47,595 nucleotides of DNA from Pleomorphomonas oryzae DSM 16300. GTDB lineage: Bacteria; Pseudomonadota; Alphaproteobacteria; Rhizobiales; Pleomorphomonadaceae. The translations under genes were made by a program, and so were the position numbers. Shown in pieces: positions 24,192-32,474 of this stretch. The notes under the pieces were generated by a model that ran no database searches, had not been told where the DNA came from, and saw nothing but the letters and a program-made list of their open reading frames with translations. The DNA lies in NCBI RefSeq assembly GCF_000422965.1, contig NZ_KE383965.1, positions 1 to 47,595 of the forward strand. Direction: 5' to 3'. Position 1 is the stretch's first letter; each line of letters begins with the position of its first letter.

Positions 24192-24689
24192 ATGGAACGC
24201 ATCACCATCACCATCGAAGAAGATCTCCTGAGCGAGATCGACAAGCTCAGCCAGGAGCGCGGCTACAAGAGCCGGTCGGAGGTGTTCCGCGACATGGCGC
24301 GCGAGGCGCTGGCCCGCGAGAAGCTGGACAACAGCCAGACGCCCGACAGCGGCCAGCTCTGCCACGGCGCGCTGACCTATGTCTACGATCACGGCGTGCG
24401 CGACCTGCCCAATCGTCTCACCGACAACCACCACGCCCACAACGCCATTTCGATCTCCACCATGCACGTGCACGTCAGCGCCAACGACTGCCTGGAGGTG
24501 TCGATCCTCGCCGGCACCGCCGCCGAACTCCGCCGCTTCGCCGACAGCGTCATCAGCCAGCGCGGCGTCCGCCACGGCAGTTTGCATGTGATTCCGGCGT
24601 CGTCCGATCAGGGGCATGGGCACAGCCACGGGCATTCCCACGCGCATCATCACCATGATCATGAGCATGAGCACGACCGCGAGCACTAG
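24192..24689 (+). CDS. nikR: Nickel-responsive regulator NikR
   Basis: 165 residues. An N-terminal ribbon-helix-helix (MERITITIEEDLLSEIDKL) is followed by an ACT-like nickel domain. The high-affinity site matches E. coli H76, H87, H89, C95 as H81, H92, H94 and C100. Beyond the usual 130-140 residues there is an extra His-rich tail (GHGHSHGHSHAHHHHDHEH), echoing the one on NikO. It represses the divergent nikMNQO operon when nickel is plentiful. ATG 24192 is chosen; an open frame extends 21 bp further. Confidence 0.96.
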   Translation: MERITITIEEDLLSEIDKLSQERGYKSRSEVFRDMAREALAREKLDNSQTPDSGQLCHGALTYVYDHGVRDLPNRLTDNHHAHNAISISTMHVHVSANDCLEVSILAGTAAELRRFADSVISQRGVRHGSLHVIPASSDQGHGHSHGHSHAHHHHDHEHEHDREH

Positions 24690-24713
24690 GGGCACGGGGT
24701 TTGAGCACGCGGC

Positions 24714-24870
24714 GCCTGATATGTGCCTCGACGTCCTCTCGTCCCGAGATCCTCTGCCTTCGCAGAGGAAAGCAGAATTATATAAAAGAAACAAATATAT
24801 AGATTGTCTTCCTCTGCGCAGGCAGAGGATCTCGGGCAGGATGGAGCGCGACGCTGATATAGGTATCCCC
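24714..24870. repeat. REPIN-like composite, short spacer
   Basis: Left arm TGATATG, stem CCTCTGC/GCAGAGG, AATTATATAAAAGAAACAA. Right arm TTGTCTTCC, the same stem, CTCGGGCAGG, TGATATAGG. It lies between nikR and the pyrF remnant. Confidence 0.8.
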
Positions 24871-25253
24871 TAACCCGCCTCCGCCTGCCTCTCGCCGTAG
24901 CTATAGGCGATGGCCGCCTTGAACTGGGCGATCCGCTCCAGGATCAGCGCGCGGTAGCCGTCGAGCGAAACGTCCCGGTCTTCGACGCGGGTCAGTCCTC
25001 GGGAGACCGGCACCAACAAATCGCCAGGCCGCGTTCCGCGTAGCGCGTGGATGCTGGCGGCGTCGCCGCCATGAGCGCCCAGGCCGGGCGCCAGGATGAT
25101 CGAACTCGGCAACAGCTGGCGGAGGCGTCGCCCCTCATATGGCACCGTTGCGCCGATCACCGCCCCGAACGGGCTCAAGGATGTCGTGTCGCCGGCCGGG
25201 AGAGCGCCGATCAGATCAGCCACCCGGTCAGAGATCAGCCTGTTGCCGGCCAT
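24870..25253 (-). pseudogene. C-terminal half of orotidine-5'-phosphate decarboxylase, type 2
   Basis: 127 residues. The text FGAVIGATVPYEGRRLRQLLP and IILAPGLGAHGGDAA matches the distal half of PyrF type 2 (usual length about 270), including the late phosphate-binding glycines. The catalytic Lys/Asp half is missing. The open frame begins 15 bp from a degenerate REPIN-like arm, so the gene was probably cut by rearrangement at the repeat. It cannot be a working decarboxylase alone. Confidence 0.7.
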
Positions 25254-25261
25254 CTTGTCCT

Positions 25262-25310
25262 GAAGCCATCCTGCCCGAGGTTCTCGCCTTTGGGAGAGGG
25301 ACAGTCCATG
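25262..25310. repeat. Degenerate REPIN-like arm
   Basis: ATCCTGCCCGAGGTTCTCGC and GGGACAG remain, but the stem is imperfect. It borders the truncated pyrF. Confidence 0.5.
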
Positions 25311-25456
25311 GCGGGGGGATGCGCGTTGCTACGTATTTGTCTATAGTTCCGGCCCGAGGCGGGAGGCGGATATTGGGCTCTGGCGGCGTGACGGAGCGGG
25401 GGCTCTCCTCCGCCGGCTCCGTGCCGGTGCTCGTGGACGTGGAACGGAGGTGATCC

Positions 25457-26527
25457 ATGAACAGCACCGCGCGCGCCGAGGCGTTCTGCCGGCGGTTCGG
25501 CCTGACATTGCCGATACTGCTCGCGCCAATGGCCGGCGCCAGCGCCCCGACGCTCTCCGCCGCCGTCGGCCGTGCCGGCGGCATGGGTGCGCTGGGCGCC
25601 CTGCTGATGCAGCCCCAGGAAATCCGCGACTGGGTTCGCGACGTGCGCGCCGAGAGTCCCGGCATTTTCCAGCTCAATCTCTGGATTCCCGATCCCGCGC
25701 CCAAGCGTGACGCCGAGCGCGAGGGGAAGGTGCGCGCCTTTCTCTCCGCCTGGGGGCCGGAGGTGCCGACATCCGCCGGCGATGCCGTTCCGCCCGACTT
25801 TTCAGCCCAGTGCGAAGCGCTGCTCGAGGCGCGCCCGACGGCGATTTCCTCGGTCATGGGGCTGTTCCCGCCGGACTACGTCAAGCGCGTCAAGGCGGCG
25901 GGCATCGCCTGGTTCGCCGTGGTGTCGACGGTGGATGAGGCCAAGCAGGCGGAAGCGGCCGGAGCGGACGTCATCATCGCCCAGGGCATGGAAGCCGGTG
26001 GCCACCGCGCGGCGTTCCATGCGGAGACTGCTGAGCGCGACCTGGTTGGGCTGTTCTCGCTCATCCCAGCCGTCGTCGATGCCGTGAAGGTGCCCGTCGT
26101 CGCCACCGGCGGCATCGCCGACGGTCGGGGTGTCGCCGCCGCTCTGACGCTTGGCGCCAGCGCCGTCCAGATCGGCACGGCCTTTCTGCGCTGCCCCGAG
26201 GCGAAGATCCATCCCGCCTGGGCCGACGCCATCGGACGGACGTTGCCGGAGCAGACGCAGCTCAGCCGGGTGTTCAGCGGGCGCGCCGGCCGCAGCGTCG
26301 CCACCGCCTATGTCCGTGCCGCGACGGGTGGCAACGCACCACAGCCCGCGCCTTATCCGGTGCAAAGGGGGCTGACCGCGCCGATGCGGGGGGAGGCCGG
26401 TCGGCAGAACGACATCGAAAGGATGCAGGCCTGGGCCGGCCAGTCGGCTGCCCTCTCGACGACCGCGCCCGCCGGTGAAGTGACCCGACGGATATGGACC
26501 GAAGCCCGAGGGCTTCTGGGCACGTGA
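25457..26527 (+). CDS. Nitronate monooxygenase (2-nitropropane dioxygenase family)
   Basis: 356 residues. An FMN-dependent TIM barrel that oxidises toxic nitronates such as propionate 3-nitronate. The N-terminal PILLAPMAGAS strand, AQGMEAGGHR (with the catalytic-type His), VPVVATGGIADGRGVAAALTLGASAVQIGTAFL (phosphate site of FMN), and SGRAGR near the C-terminus are class I signatures. The ribosome site GGAGGTGAT before the ATG is nearly perfect. It is isolated among decayed genes, and no divergent regulator is visible. Confidence 0.93.
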   Translation: MNSTARAEAFCRRFGLTLPILLAPMAGASAPTLSAAVGRAGGMGALGALLMQPQEIRDWVRDVRAESPGIFQLNLWIPDPAPKRDAEREGKVRAFLSAWGPEVPTSAGDAVPPDFSAQCEALLEARPTAISSVMGLFPPDYVKRVKAAGIAWFAVVSTVDEAKQAEAAGADVIIAQGMEAGGHRAAFHAETAERDLVGLFSLIPAVVDAVKVPVVATGGIADGRGVAAALTLGASAVQIGTAFLRCPEAKIHPAWADAIGRTLPEQTQLSRVFSGRAGRSVATAYVRAATGGNAPQPAPYPVQRGLTAPMRGEAGRQNDIERMQAWAGQSAALSTTAPAGEVTRRIWTEARGLLGT

Positions 26528-26547
26528 TACGCCCGGTGGCGCCCTCC

Positions 26548-26786
26548 TCACCCCAGAAACAGCCTGACCATCTCCTCGCTCTTTTCCCAGAGCTGACGGC
26601 GATGGCGCCGTTGCTGTCCTTGAAGGCGACGGACATCTTGCGGCGTTTGGAACAAACCTCGCCGGGCTGCCAATCCTTGCCGAGCGTGCCCTCGGCGAGC
26701 GTCACCAGGCGGCGGGTGCGGTCGTCGAGAGGGCAGCCGATATGGCGCTCCAAGCACCAGAGGGAGTCTGATAAATCCCTCCCCAC
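26548..26786 (-). pseudogene. Unrecognised gene remnant with a frameshift
   Basis: One frame gives GCPLDDRTRRLVTLAEGTLG and CSKRRKMSVAFKDSNGAIAV. At about 26593 the sensible continuation shifts frame to WEKSEEMVRLFLG and a TGA. Joining them gives a C-terminal piece of about 75 residues. Its N-terminus runs into a REPIN-like arm, so the start is lost. Family not recognised. Confidence 0.5.
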
Positions 26787-26832
26787 CTTCTCGTCCTGAG
26801 GTCCTTGCCTGCGCGGGGGATGACAAGAGAGT
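26768..26832. repeat. REPIN-like single arm
   Basis: CTGATAAATCC, then TCCTGAGGTCCTTGCCTGCGC and GATGACAAG. The stem is imperfect. It covers the 5' end of the frameshifted remnant. Confidence 0.6.
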
Positions 26833-26852
26833 GATAGGAAGCGCCTACCTAC

Positions 26853-27374
26853 TCACCTCTTGCTTTTGTCGTCGTAACAACCGCTGCTGACGTTGACTAT
26901 GTTGGTCTGTCCGGACTCACCTGGGAAATCCTTGAACAAAGCGTTGACCAGGCAGTGTACGACGGGATCGAAGCGCGAAGACACGCCGCCGTTGCGGGAG
27001 GTGCCCTCGTAAATACGCTTCTTCGTCGCCTTCTCGTCAATCCGGACAGTCAGCTTTCGCGTGTAGACCCAGTGGTGGTAGTTAGCGGTGCCGATCGCGC
27101 CGAAGTTTTGGCTATCGTCGAGACCGTAGTCAAACTGGACGTCTACCGCCGGCTTGTCGGACTTCGACCAACCTTTCTCGATCAGCTTTTGCGCGATCAG
27201 ATCTCCGTAGGCATTGGCCTCAGGGTTCCCTGCGACGGAGGGCGCCGGCCGAATGCTGAAGGTTTCCGGTTTTGTGACGTTATGGAACACCGTGACCTTA
27301 TGAGTGACGGTGAGGCATCCGGTCAAAGCCAGGCACATGACAACAGGAACCAACGCGCGCAGACTCAGCAGCAT
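26853..27374 (-). CDS. DUF4136-like lipoprotein
   Basis: 173 residues. The signal peptide ends in the lipobox LALTGC, so the protein is lipid-anchored. The body resembles DUF4136 lipoproteins: FSIRPAPSVAGNPEANAYGDLIAQKLIEKGW early, then VDVQFDYGLDDSQ, then a strand-rich part with KLTVRIDE. Function unknown. ATG 27374 is preferred to the GTG two codons upstream because AGGGGG sits 7 bases before it. The gene is intact, unlike both its neighbours. Confidence 0.8.
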   Translation of the reverse strand: MLLSLRALVPVVMCLALTGCLTVTHKVTVFHNVTKPETFSIRPAPSVAGNPEANAYGDLIAQKLIEKGWSKSDKPAVDVQFDYGLDDSQNFGAIGTANYHHWVYTRKLTVRIDEKATKKRIYEGTSRNGGVSSRFDPVVHCLVNALFKDFPGESGQTNIVNVSSGCYDDKSKR

Positions 27375-27463
27375 TTGCACCCCCTAGTATATTCTCTGCA
27401 TCTTTAGGGTTGTGCGCTCGTTGTCAATGCGAGGAACTGATGACGGAGGCCGGTCTCCGTCCC

Positions 27464-27625
27464 CTACCGCCGATGCAGGACCATGCCGGCGTGGTGGAGG
27501 ACGCCGTTGATGAAGTCGCCGTCGGCGGTGAAGCCGGTATCGTCCCAATAGTCGATGTGGTCGCCGGTGACCTGATAGCGGCCTTCATAGGCGCGCTCGG
27601 CTCTCTCCGGCGGCATCACCTTCGC
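27464..27625 (-). pseudogene. C-terminal fragment of an Atu4866-like domain protein
   Basis: Reading back from the TAG at 27464 gives RAYEGRYQVTGDHIDYWDD, then TGFTADGDFINGVLHHAGMV. This matches my memory of the conserved end of Atu4866-domain proteins. Upstream the frame runs into another gene fragment on the other strand, so the N-terminal part is absent. Confidence 0.5.
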
Positions 27626-27788
27626 TACCGAGGAAACCTTCCGGCCACATATCGAAAGCGGCGCGCTCGTCTCGCTGCTTGAGCGCTATCTGCCGCCGTT
27701 TCCCGGCTTTTATCTCTATTTCCCCAACCGGCGGAACATGGCGCCGAAGCTCAGGGCGCTGATCGACCACATCCGGGCGAGCCGCTGA
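27603..27788 (+). pseudogene. C-terminal fragment of a LysR-type regulator
   Basis: The plus frame reads GGITFATEETFRPHIESGAL, then LLERYLPPFPGFYLYFPNRR and APKLRALIDHIRASR, then TGA. This is the ending of the LysR substrate-binding domain. No DNA-binding domain is present. It abuts the Atu4866-like fragment head to head, a junction created by deletion. Confidence 0.65.
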
Positions 27789-28056
27789 GGCCGTTGCCGA
27801 TTGCAGAGCGGCTCCCGAAAAAAGCCGAGTGGGCGCGTCCTTCACCGATCGAGCGCAATTGAGCAAATATAAGGCAACGGCGCCCTGTATTGCCGCCTAG
27901 CTCGCTGAGTAGTCTCACATTTTCGTCGCGCATTCGTGTTGATCATTTTGAAATTTCGGGGGAACCGTCATCATTTTGCTAAGTTTCTTTGGCGGGTAAT
28001 CAGTGGATCTTCTGCGCACGGGGAAGATGCAATAACTGGTTGTGAAGGAGAGCGCC
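27789..28056. other. Intergenic region before the glycolipid operon
   Basis: AT-richer sequence with no recognised gene. It probably holds the promoter of the downstream four-gene operon. TTGCCGATTG and TTTTGAAATTTC strings are present, but no confident -35/-10 pair. Confidence 0.4.
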
Positions 28057-28866
28057 TTGTCCGATCCCGCATCCAAGAAGGCACCGATCCGCCGCCACCG
28101 CAGCCTGTTTCTGTCCGACCTGCATCTCGGGGCGATCGGCGCCCGCGCCGATCTGGTGATGCGCTTCCTGATGCACAACAAGGCCGATACCTATTTCCTG
28201 GTCGGTGACATTCTCGATCTCGGCGTGCCCTTCTCGCTGGCGCGCGCGTCCGCCTGCGACGCGGTGGTCAATCATCTCAGGCAGCGGCAGGCCGAGGGCG
28301 CCAAGCTGATCTATCTGATCGGCAACCATGATCCGGCGCCGGAGATCGCCCCGGATCGGCGGCGGCTACCGGTCGAACCCATCGACGAAATCCTCCACAC
28401 CACCGCCGACGGACGCCGCTATCTGATCGTCCACGGCCATGAACAGGACCGGGCGTTCATCCGCAGCCACGCGCTGACGCGCATCGGCACCTATCTCGAA
28501 AGCCTGGCGCGCCTCATCTGCACCGCCATCCTGCCGGCCGAGGAGCGGCAGGCCCGCGGCAAGTGCGGCCGAATCGACCGCATCTTCGCAGGCGTCAACG
28601 CGGCGCTGCATCTGGGGCGCGGCCACGAGCGCCGCCTGGTCGATCTGGCACGCCAGCGCGGCGCCGACGGGGTGATTTGTGGGCATTATCATATGGCTGG
28701 CCTGCATGATCGCTATGGACTCGTCTATGCGAACTGCGGCGACTGGGTTACAAGTATGACATGCCTGTCCGAGGACTATAGCGGCCGCTTGCATCTGGTC
28801 GACGGTCGGGCCGTGTCGGTTCTCGACTCTGGTCTCATACCGGAAGCCCAGGTGGTTCACGCATGA
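28057..28866 (+). CDS. LpxH-like metallophosphatase (UDP-2,3-diacylglucosamine hydrolase family)
   Basis: 269 residues. Calcineurin-like motifs are in order: FLSDLHLG, VGDILDLG, GNHD, VHGHE and GHYH, giving a two-metal site. The family includes LpxH and related lipid-diphosphate hydrolases, acting at the inner face of the membrane. Start taken at TTG with AAGGAG 6 bases upstream; a GTG at 28042 is in frame but lies before that site. It is coupled by ATGA to a glycosyltransferase, so it probably serves synthesis of a glycolipid and not the housekeeping LpxH step. Confidence 0.85.
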   Translation: MSDPASKKAPIRRHRSLFLSDLHLGAIGARADLVMRFLMHNKADTYFLVGDILDLGVPFSLARASACDAVVNHLRQRQAEGAKLIYLIGNHDPAPEIAPDRRRLPVEPIDEILHTTADGRRYLIVHGHEQDRAFIRSHALTRIGTYLESLARLICTAILPAEERQARGKCGRIDRIFAGVNAALHLGRGHERRLVDLARQRGADGVICGHYHMAGLHDRYGLVYANCGDWVTSMTCLSEDYSGRLHLVDGRAVSVLDSGLIPEAQVVHA

Positions 28867-30014
28867 CAGAAGCCGTGATTGTTCTAGCCGCAGCCTTGCT
28901 TGCCGCCCATCTCTTGACCGTCGGCCTCTATCTCAACCGCCTGCGCCGCCGCCAGCAGCTCACGTCAACGCTTCAAGGTATCATCGGCCAGCCGCGGCTG
29001 ACGCTGCTGCGCCCGGTGTGCGGCCGCGAGGCCTTCGACCGGGAGACGCTGGAGAGCTCGTTCCTGCAGGACTATCCCGACTACGAGATCATCTTCTGCG
29101 CCCCGTCGGCCGACGACCCTTGCGTGCCGCTCTTGAAAGAGCTGATTGCCGCCCATCCGGAGCGTCCGGCCCGGCTTCTCACCGGCGAGCGGCGGGTGAC
29201 GCGCAACCCCAAGCTCAACAACCTGTTCCCCGGCTGGCAGGCCGCCACTACGGACTGGGTTTGCATGGCCGACAGCAATCTCAGCCTGCCGGCCACCTAT
29301 CTGGCCACCGTCGTCGCCTCATGGGACGAGAGGGCAGGCCTTGTGTCCTCGCCGCCGATCGGCGAGCGGCCCGATGGCCTTGCCGGCTCGCTGGAATGCG
29401 CCTTCCTCAACGGCAACCAGGCGCGGCTGCAGCTTGCCTCCGACAGCCTCGGCAATGGCTTTGCCCAGGGCAAGACGCTGTTCTGGAACCGCAAAATGCT
29501 GGACGACGCCGGCGGCATCGAGGCGCTCGGCCGCTATCTCGCCGAGGACGTCAACGCCACCAAGCTGGTGCGCGCCGCTGGCCTCAAGGTGCGGCTGACG
29601 CCGCTGCCGTTTGCTCAGCCGATCGGCCGGCGGTCGTTTCGCGACGTGTGGAACCGCCAGCTGCGCTGGAGCCGGGTGCGGCGCGACGGCTTCCCACTGT
29701 TGTTCGCCGCCGAGCCGCTCAACGGGCCGCTGGCGCCGTTCCTCCTGGCGACCATCGCCGCCGACCGGCTCGACATGGCAGCCGCGCTGCCGGCCATCGC
29801 CTTGATCTGGTATGGCGCCGAGTTCGTGCTGATGCGGCGGGCCGGCTGGCCGTCCGCCTGGCGCGACCTGCTGGCGCTGCCGCTGCGCGACGCCTTGCTG
29901 CCGATCCTGTGGCTTGCCACCTTCCTGAAGCGCGACATCGAGTGGCGCGGCAACGCCATTGCTCCCCTCAGTGCCGACGAGCGGATGACGCCGGCCCTGG
30001 TGGAACATGATTGA
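28863..30014 (+). CDS. Ceramide-glucosyltransferase-like enzyme (GT21 type)
   Basis: 383 residues. An N-terminal membrane helix (about 4-22), a GT-A domain with PVCGRE, DYPDYEIIFC, the MADSNL metal-binding motif, and the downstream aspartate in LAEDVNAT, then NRQLRWSRVRR, the (Q/R)xxRW signature of ceramide glucosyltransferases and HpnI. The C-terminal part has further hydrophobic segments. It transfers a sugar to a lipid acceptor at the inner membrane. The acceptor (ceramide, diacylglycerol or hopanoid) cannot be told from sequence. It overlaps both neighbours. Confidence 0.88.
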   Translation: MTEAVIVLAAALLAAHLLTVGLYLNRLRRRQQLTSTLQGIIGQPRLTLLRPVCGREAFDRETLESSFLQDYPDYEIIFCAPSADDPCVPLLKELIAAHPERPARLLTGERRVTRNPKLNNLFPGWQAATTDWVCMADSNLSLPATYLATVVASWDERAGLVSSPPIGERPDGLAGSLECAFLNGNQARLQLASDSLGNGFAQGKTLFWNRKMLDDAGGIEALGRYLAEDVNATKLVRAAGLKVRLTPLPFAQPIGRRSFRDVWNRQLRWSRVRRDGFPLLFAAEPLNGPLAPFLLATIAADRLDMAAALPAIALIWYGAEFVLMRRAGWPSAWRDLLALPLRDALLPILWLATFLKRDIEWRGNAIAPLSADERMTPALVEHD

Positions 30015-30585
30015 CCACGCCACGCTGGTTTCGATGATGTCGAGCTACGGCATGTGGGTGCTGACGCCGCTCGCCGTCGTCGAAGGGCCGATCGTCACCG
30101 TCATCGCCGGCTATCTCGCCAACCGCCAGATTCTCAGCCTGTGGCAGGTGATCCCTTGCGTCATCATCGCCGACATGCTGGGCGACACGCTGTTCTATTT
30201 TCTCGGACGGCTGGCGCTCGACAGCCTCAGCCCCAAGTGGCGGAACCGGCTGGGTCTCACGGCTGAGCGGCTTGAGGCGCTGATCCAGGGCTTCAAGCGC
30301 AACGGCACCCGCATTCTGGTGGCCGCCAAGCTGACGCACGCGGCGGGCTTTGCGGCGCTGACGGCGGCCGGCGCCGCCCGTATGCCGTTTGGCGGCTTCC
30401 TGCTGGTCAACACGCTGGCCGGCATTCCCAAGTGCCTGTTCTTCGTGGCGCTCGGCTATCTGTTCGGCAGCGCCTATGAGACGATCGCCACGTGGATGTC
30501 GGGCGAGGCGGCGGTGCTGATGGCCGTGCTGACGCTGGGGGTGGCCACCTTCTTCTTCATCCGCCACCGGCGAGCCAGCCGATGA
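30007..30585 (+). CDS. DedA/VTT family membrane protein
   Basis: 192 residues. Hydrophobic with the family core EGPIVTVIAGYLANR near the N-terminus, ADMLGDTLFYFLGR, and later the GAARMPFGGFLLVNTLAG region. DedA proteins include lipid flippases for undecaprenyl phosphate and phosphatidylethanolamine. Here, inside a glycolipid operon, flipping of the product or carrier is a fair guess. The ATG overlaps the previous gene by 8 bp and its stop overlaps the next ATG. Confidence 0.9.
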   Translation: MIDHATLVSMMSSYGMWVLTPLAVVEGPIVTVIAGYLANRQILSLWQVIPCVIIADMLGDTLFYFLGRLALDSLSPKWRNRLGLTAERLEALIQGFKRNGTRILVAAKLTHAAGFAALTAAGAARMPFGGFLLVNTLAGIPKCLFFVALGYLFGSAYETIATWMSGEAAVLMAVLTLGVATFFFIRHRRASR

Positions 30586-31265
30586 GCGGGCCGCGCTTCA
30601 CCTGCCTGATCCCCGCCTATAACGAGGCGGCGCGTCTGCCGGGCGTGCTCAAGGCGGTGGTCGGCCATCCGCTGTTCGACCGCGTGCTGGTGGTCGACGA
30701 CGGCTCGACCGACGGTACCGGCGAGGTGGCGCTGCAGCATGGCGCCGAGCTGCTGCGGGCACCGACAAATGGCGGCAAGACGGCGGCGCTGCGGCTTGGA
30801 CTCGAGACGGTGCGCACCAGCCACGTGGTGCTGATCGACGCCGATCTCCTGGGCCTGACGGCGGAGGCGGTGGGCGCGCTGGTGGCGCCGGTTGCCGATG
30901 GGCGGGCCTATGCGTCCGTGTCCTTGCGCGGCAATTCGCCCTGGGTGTGGCGGCGCATCGGCATCGACTACATCTCCGGCGAGCGCGCCCTGCCGATGGC
31001 GCTGATCGAGGGCCGCCTGCCGGCGCTCGACGGGCTGCGCCGCTTCGGCTTCGAGGTGTTCCTCAACGGCCTGCTGGTGAAGGCTGGCCAGCCGATCGCC
31101 ATCGTGTCCTGGCCGGAGGTGGCGAGCCCCGCCAAGTTCGTCAAACGCGGCCTCTGGCCCGGCCTCATTGCCGATGTCGCCATGCTCTCGGACATCGTCG
31201 CCACCATCGGATTGCTGGGGTTCATCGGGCAGATCAGGGCGATGCGGAAGCTGAGGGTGGGGTGA
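30582..31265 (+). CDS. Family 2 glycosyltransferase
   Basis: 227 residues. GT-A fold with LIPAYNEAARL at the N-terminus, VLVVDDGSTDGT for nucleotide-sugar binding, NGGKTAALRLGL and VLIDADL (metal site). It resembles dolichol-phosphate-mannose synthase-like enzymes but is shorter, with one hydrophobic stretch near the C-terminus (LSDIVATIGLLGFIGQI). Last gene of the operon, ATGA overlap with dedA. It may make the activated or second sugar of the glycolipid. A REPIN-like unit starts 4 bp after its stop. Confidence 0.9.
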   Translation: MSGPRFTCLIPAYNEAARLPGVLKAVVGHPLFDRVLVVDDGSTDGTGEVALQHGAELLRAPTNGGKTAALRLGLETVRTSHVVLIDADLLGLTAEAVGALVAPVADGRAYASVSLRGNSPWVWRRIGIDYISGERALPMALIEGRLPALDGLRRFGFEVFLNGLLVKAGQPIAIVSWPEVASPAKFVKRGLWPGLIADVAMLSDIVATIGLLGFIGQIRAMRKLRVG

Positions 31266-31268
31266 GGG

Positions 31269-31443
31269 CGCCTGATAGGGGTGTGGCGCCTTCTCGTCCC
31301 GAGATCCTCGGCCTGCGCCGAGGAAGACAGGTAAATTATATAAAACAATAGCTTGCCTGTGCTGACATCCCCATCAAGCTGTCTTCCTCGGCGCAGGCCG
31401 AGGATCTCGGGCAGAATGGGGCGGGGGGGGATATCGGGCTCCG
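31269..31443. repeat. REPIN-like composite 1 of the 1.2-kb repeat cluster
   Basis: Both arms have stem CCTCGGC/GCCGAGG; spacer GTAAATTATATAAAACAAT onward. It is near-identical to the unit at 31750-31924. The whole 1.2-kb gap from 31266 to about 32440 is filled by four such units and holds no recognised gene. Confidence 0.88.
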
Positions 31444-31466
31444 CTTTGCTGCGGGTGCGGCAAGGG

Positions 31467-31723
31467 GCGCCTGATAGGGGCGGTGGCGCTTTCTCGTCCA
31501 GAGATCCTCGGCCTGCGCCGAGGAAGACAGTAATAGATATAATGGAAACAAGCGGATAGGTGGTGGCTTGCCCCTGTGCCGCAGTCATCTCTCCGGATTC
31601 GGCTCTCAACCGGCATTCAGTTCTCAAACTACATCCAGCTATCTCCCCTCCCATCAAGCTGTCTTCCTCGGCGCAGGCCGAGGATCTCGGGCAGGAGGGG
31701 CGAGGGGGGTGATATCAGGCTCC
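31467..31723. repeat. REPIN-like composite 2 of the cluster, long spacer
   Basis: The arms match the family; the spacer of about 110 bp is pyrimidine-rich and ends CTCCCCTCCCATCAAG, as in 39536-39771. Confidence 0.85.
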
Positions 31724-31749
31724 GCTTTGCTGGGAGTGACGGAGATGGG

Positions 31750-31924
31750 CGTCTGATAGGGGCGGTGACGCCTTCTCGTTCTGAGATCCTCGGCCTGCGC
31801 CGAGGAAGACAGGTAAATTATATAAAACAATAACTTGCCTGCGCTGACATCACCATCAAGCTGTCTTCCTCGGCGTAGGCCGAGGATCTCGGGCAGAATG
31901 GGGCGAGGGGGGATATCGGGCTCC
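31750..31924. repeat. REPIN-like composite 3 of the cluster
   Basis: A near-copy of composite 1 over its arms, spacer and stem, with only scattered substitutions, so it is a recent duplicate. Confidence 0.88.
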
Positions 31925-31935
31925 AGGGAGAAGAG

Positions 31936-32193
31936 GCGCCTGATATGGGCCGCAGTGTCCTCTCGTCCCGAGGTCCTCGCTTTCGCAAGGATGACAATTT
32001 ATATTGATGAAACAATCGGATAGCGAGGTGCGCCCGCTTGCGCCCTCTATGGATCGTCATCTTCCGCGTGGGCGCCTGATGCTAGCGCAAGGAAAGCTTG
32101 CGAGCGGCTAGTGCACTGTTCCTTATATATAAATTGTCATCCTTGCGAAGGCGAGGACCTCAGGCAGGATCGGGCGAGGGGGCGGTATAGGGC
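31936..32193. repeat. REPIN-like composite 4 of the cluster, alternative spacer
   Basis: Arms of the CAAGGATGACA type. The spacer carries GTCATCTTCCGCGT and a CTTGCGAGCGGCTAG string shared with the unit at 14353-14607. Confidence 0.82.
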
Positions 32194-32474
32194 TTCGAGT
32201 GCGAATGGCGCCTGATATGGGCAGCAGCGCCTGCGCGAAGGCTGACAGCTTGTGGGGGCTCGGCCTCCCACCGGGGAAGACAGTTTGGCGGGGAGGTCCT
32301 GGTTCTCACGCGACGGAGGACAGCTTTGCGTGGGTGACGCTGCGGCAATCCCCCATACCCAACCCGTTAAGGATGATGCGGTTTTGGCGGGAATCCGGCG
32401 ATTTGTCGGGTAACTTTATTGTTTCTGTTAACGAGCGGGCAATGCAAACGGAGGATGCTTTCGGGAAGTTGAAT

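Noticed and set aside
31266-32200. A regularly spaced repeat cluster as a CRISPR array
   Set aside because: Units are inverted pairs of about 70-bp arms with shared spacers, and no cas gene is present.
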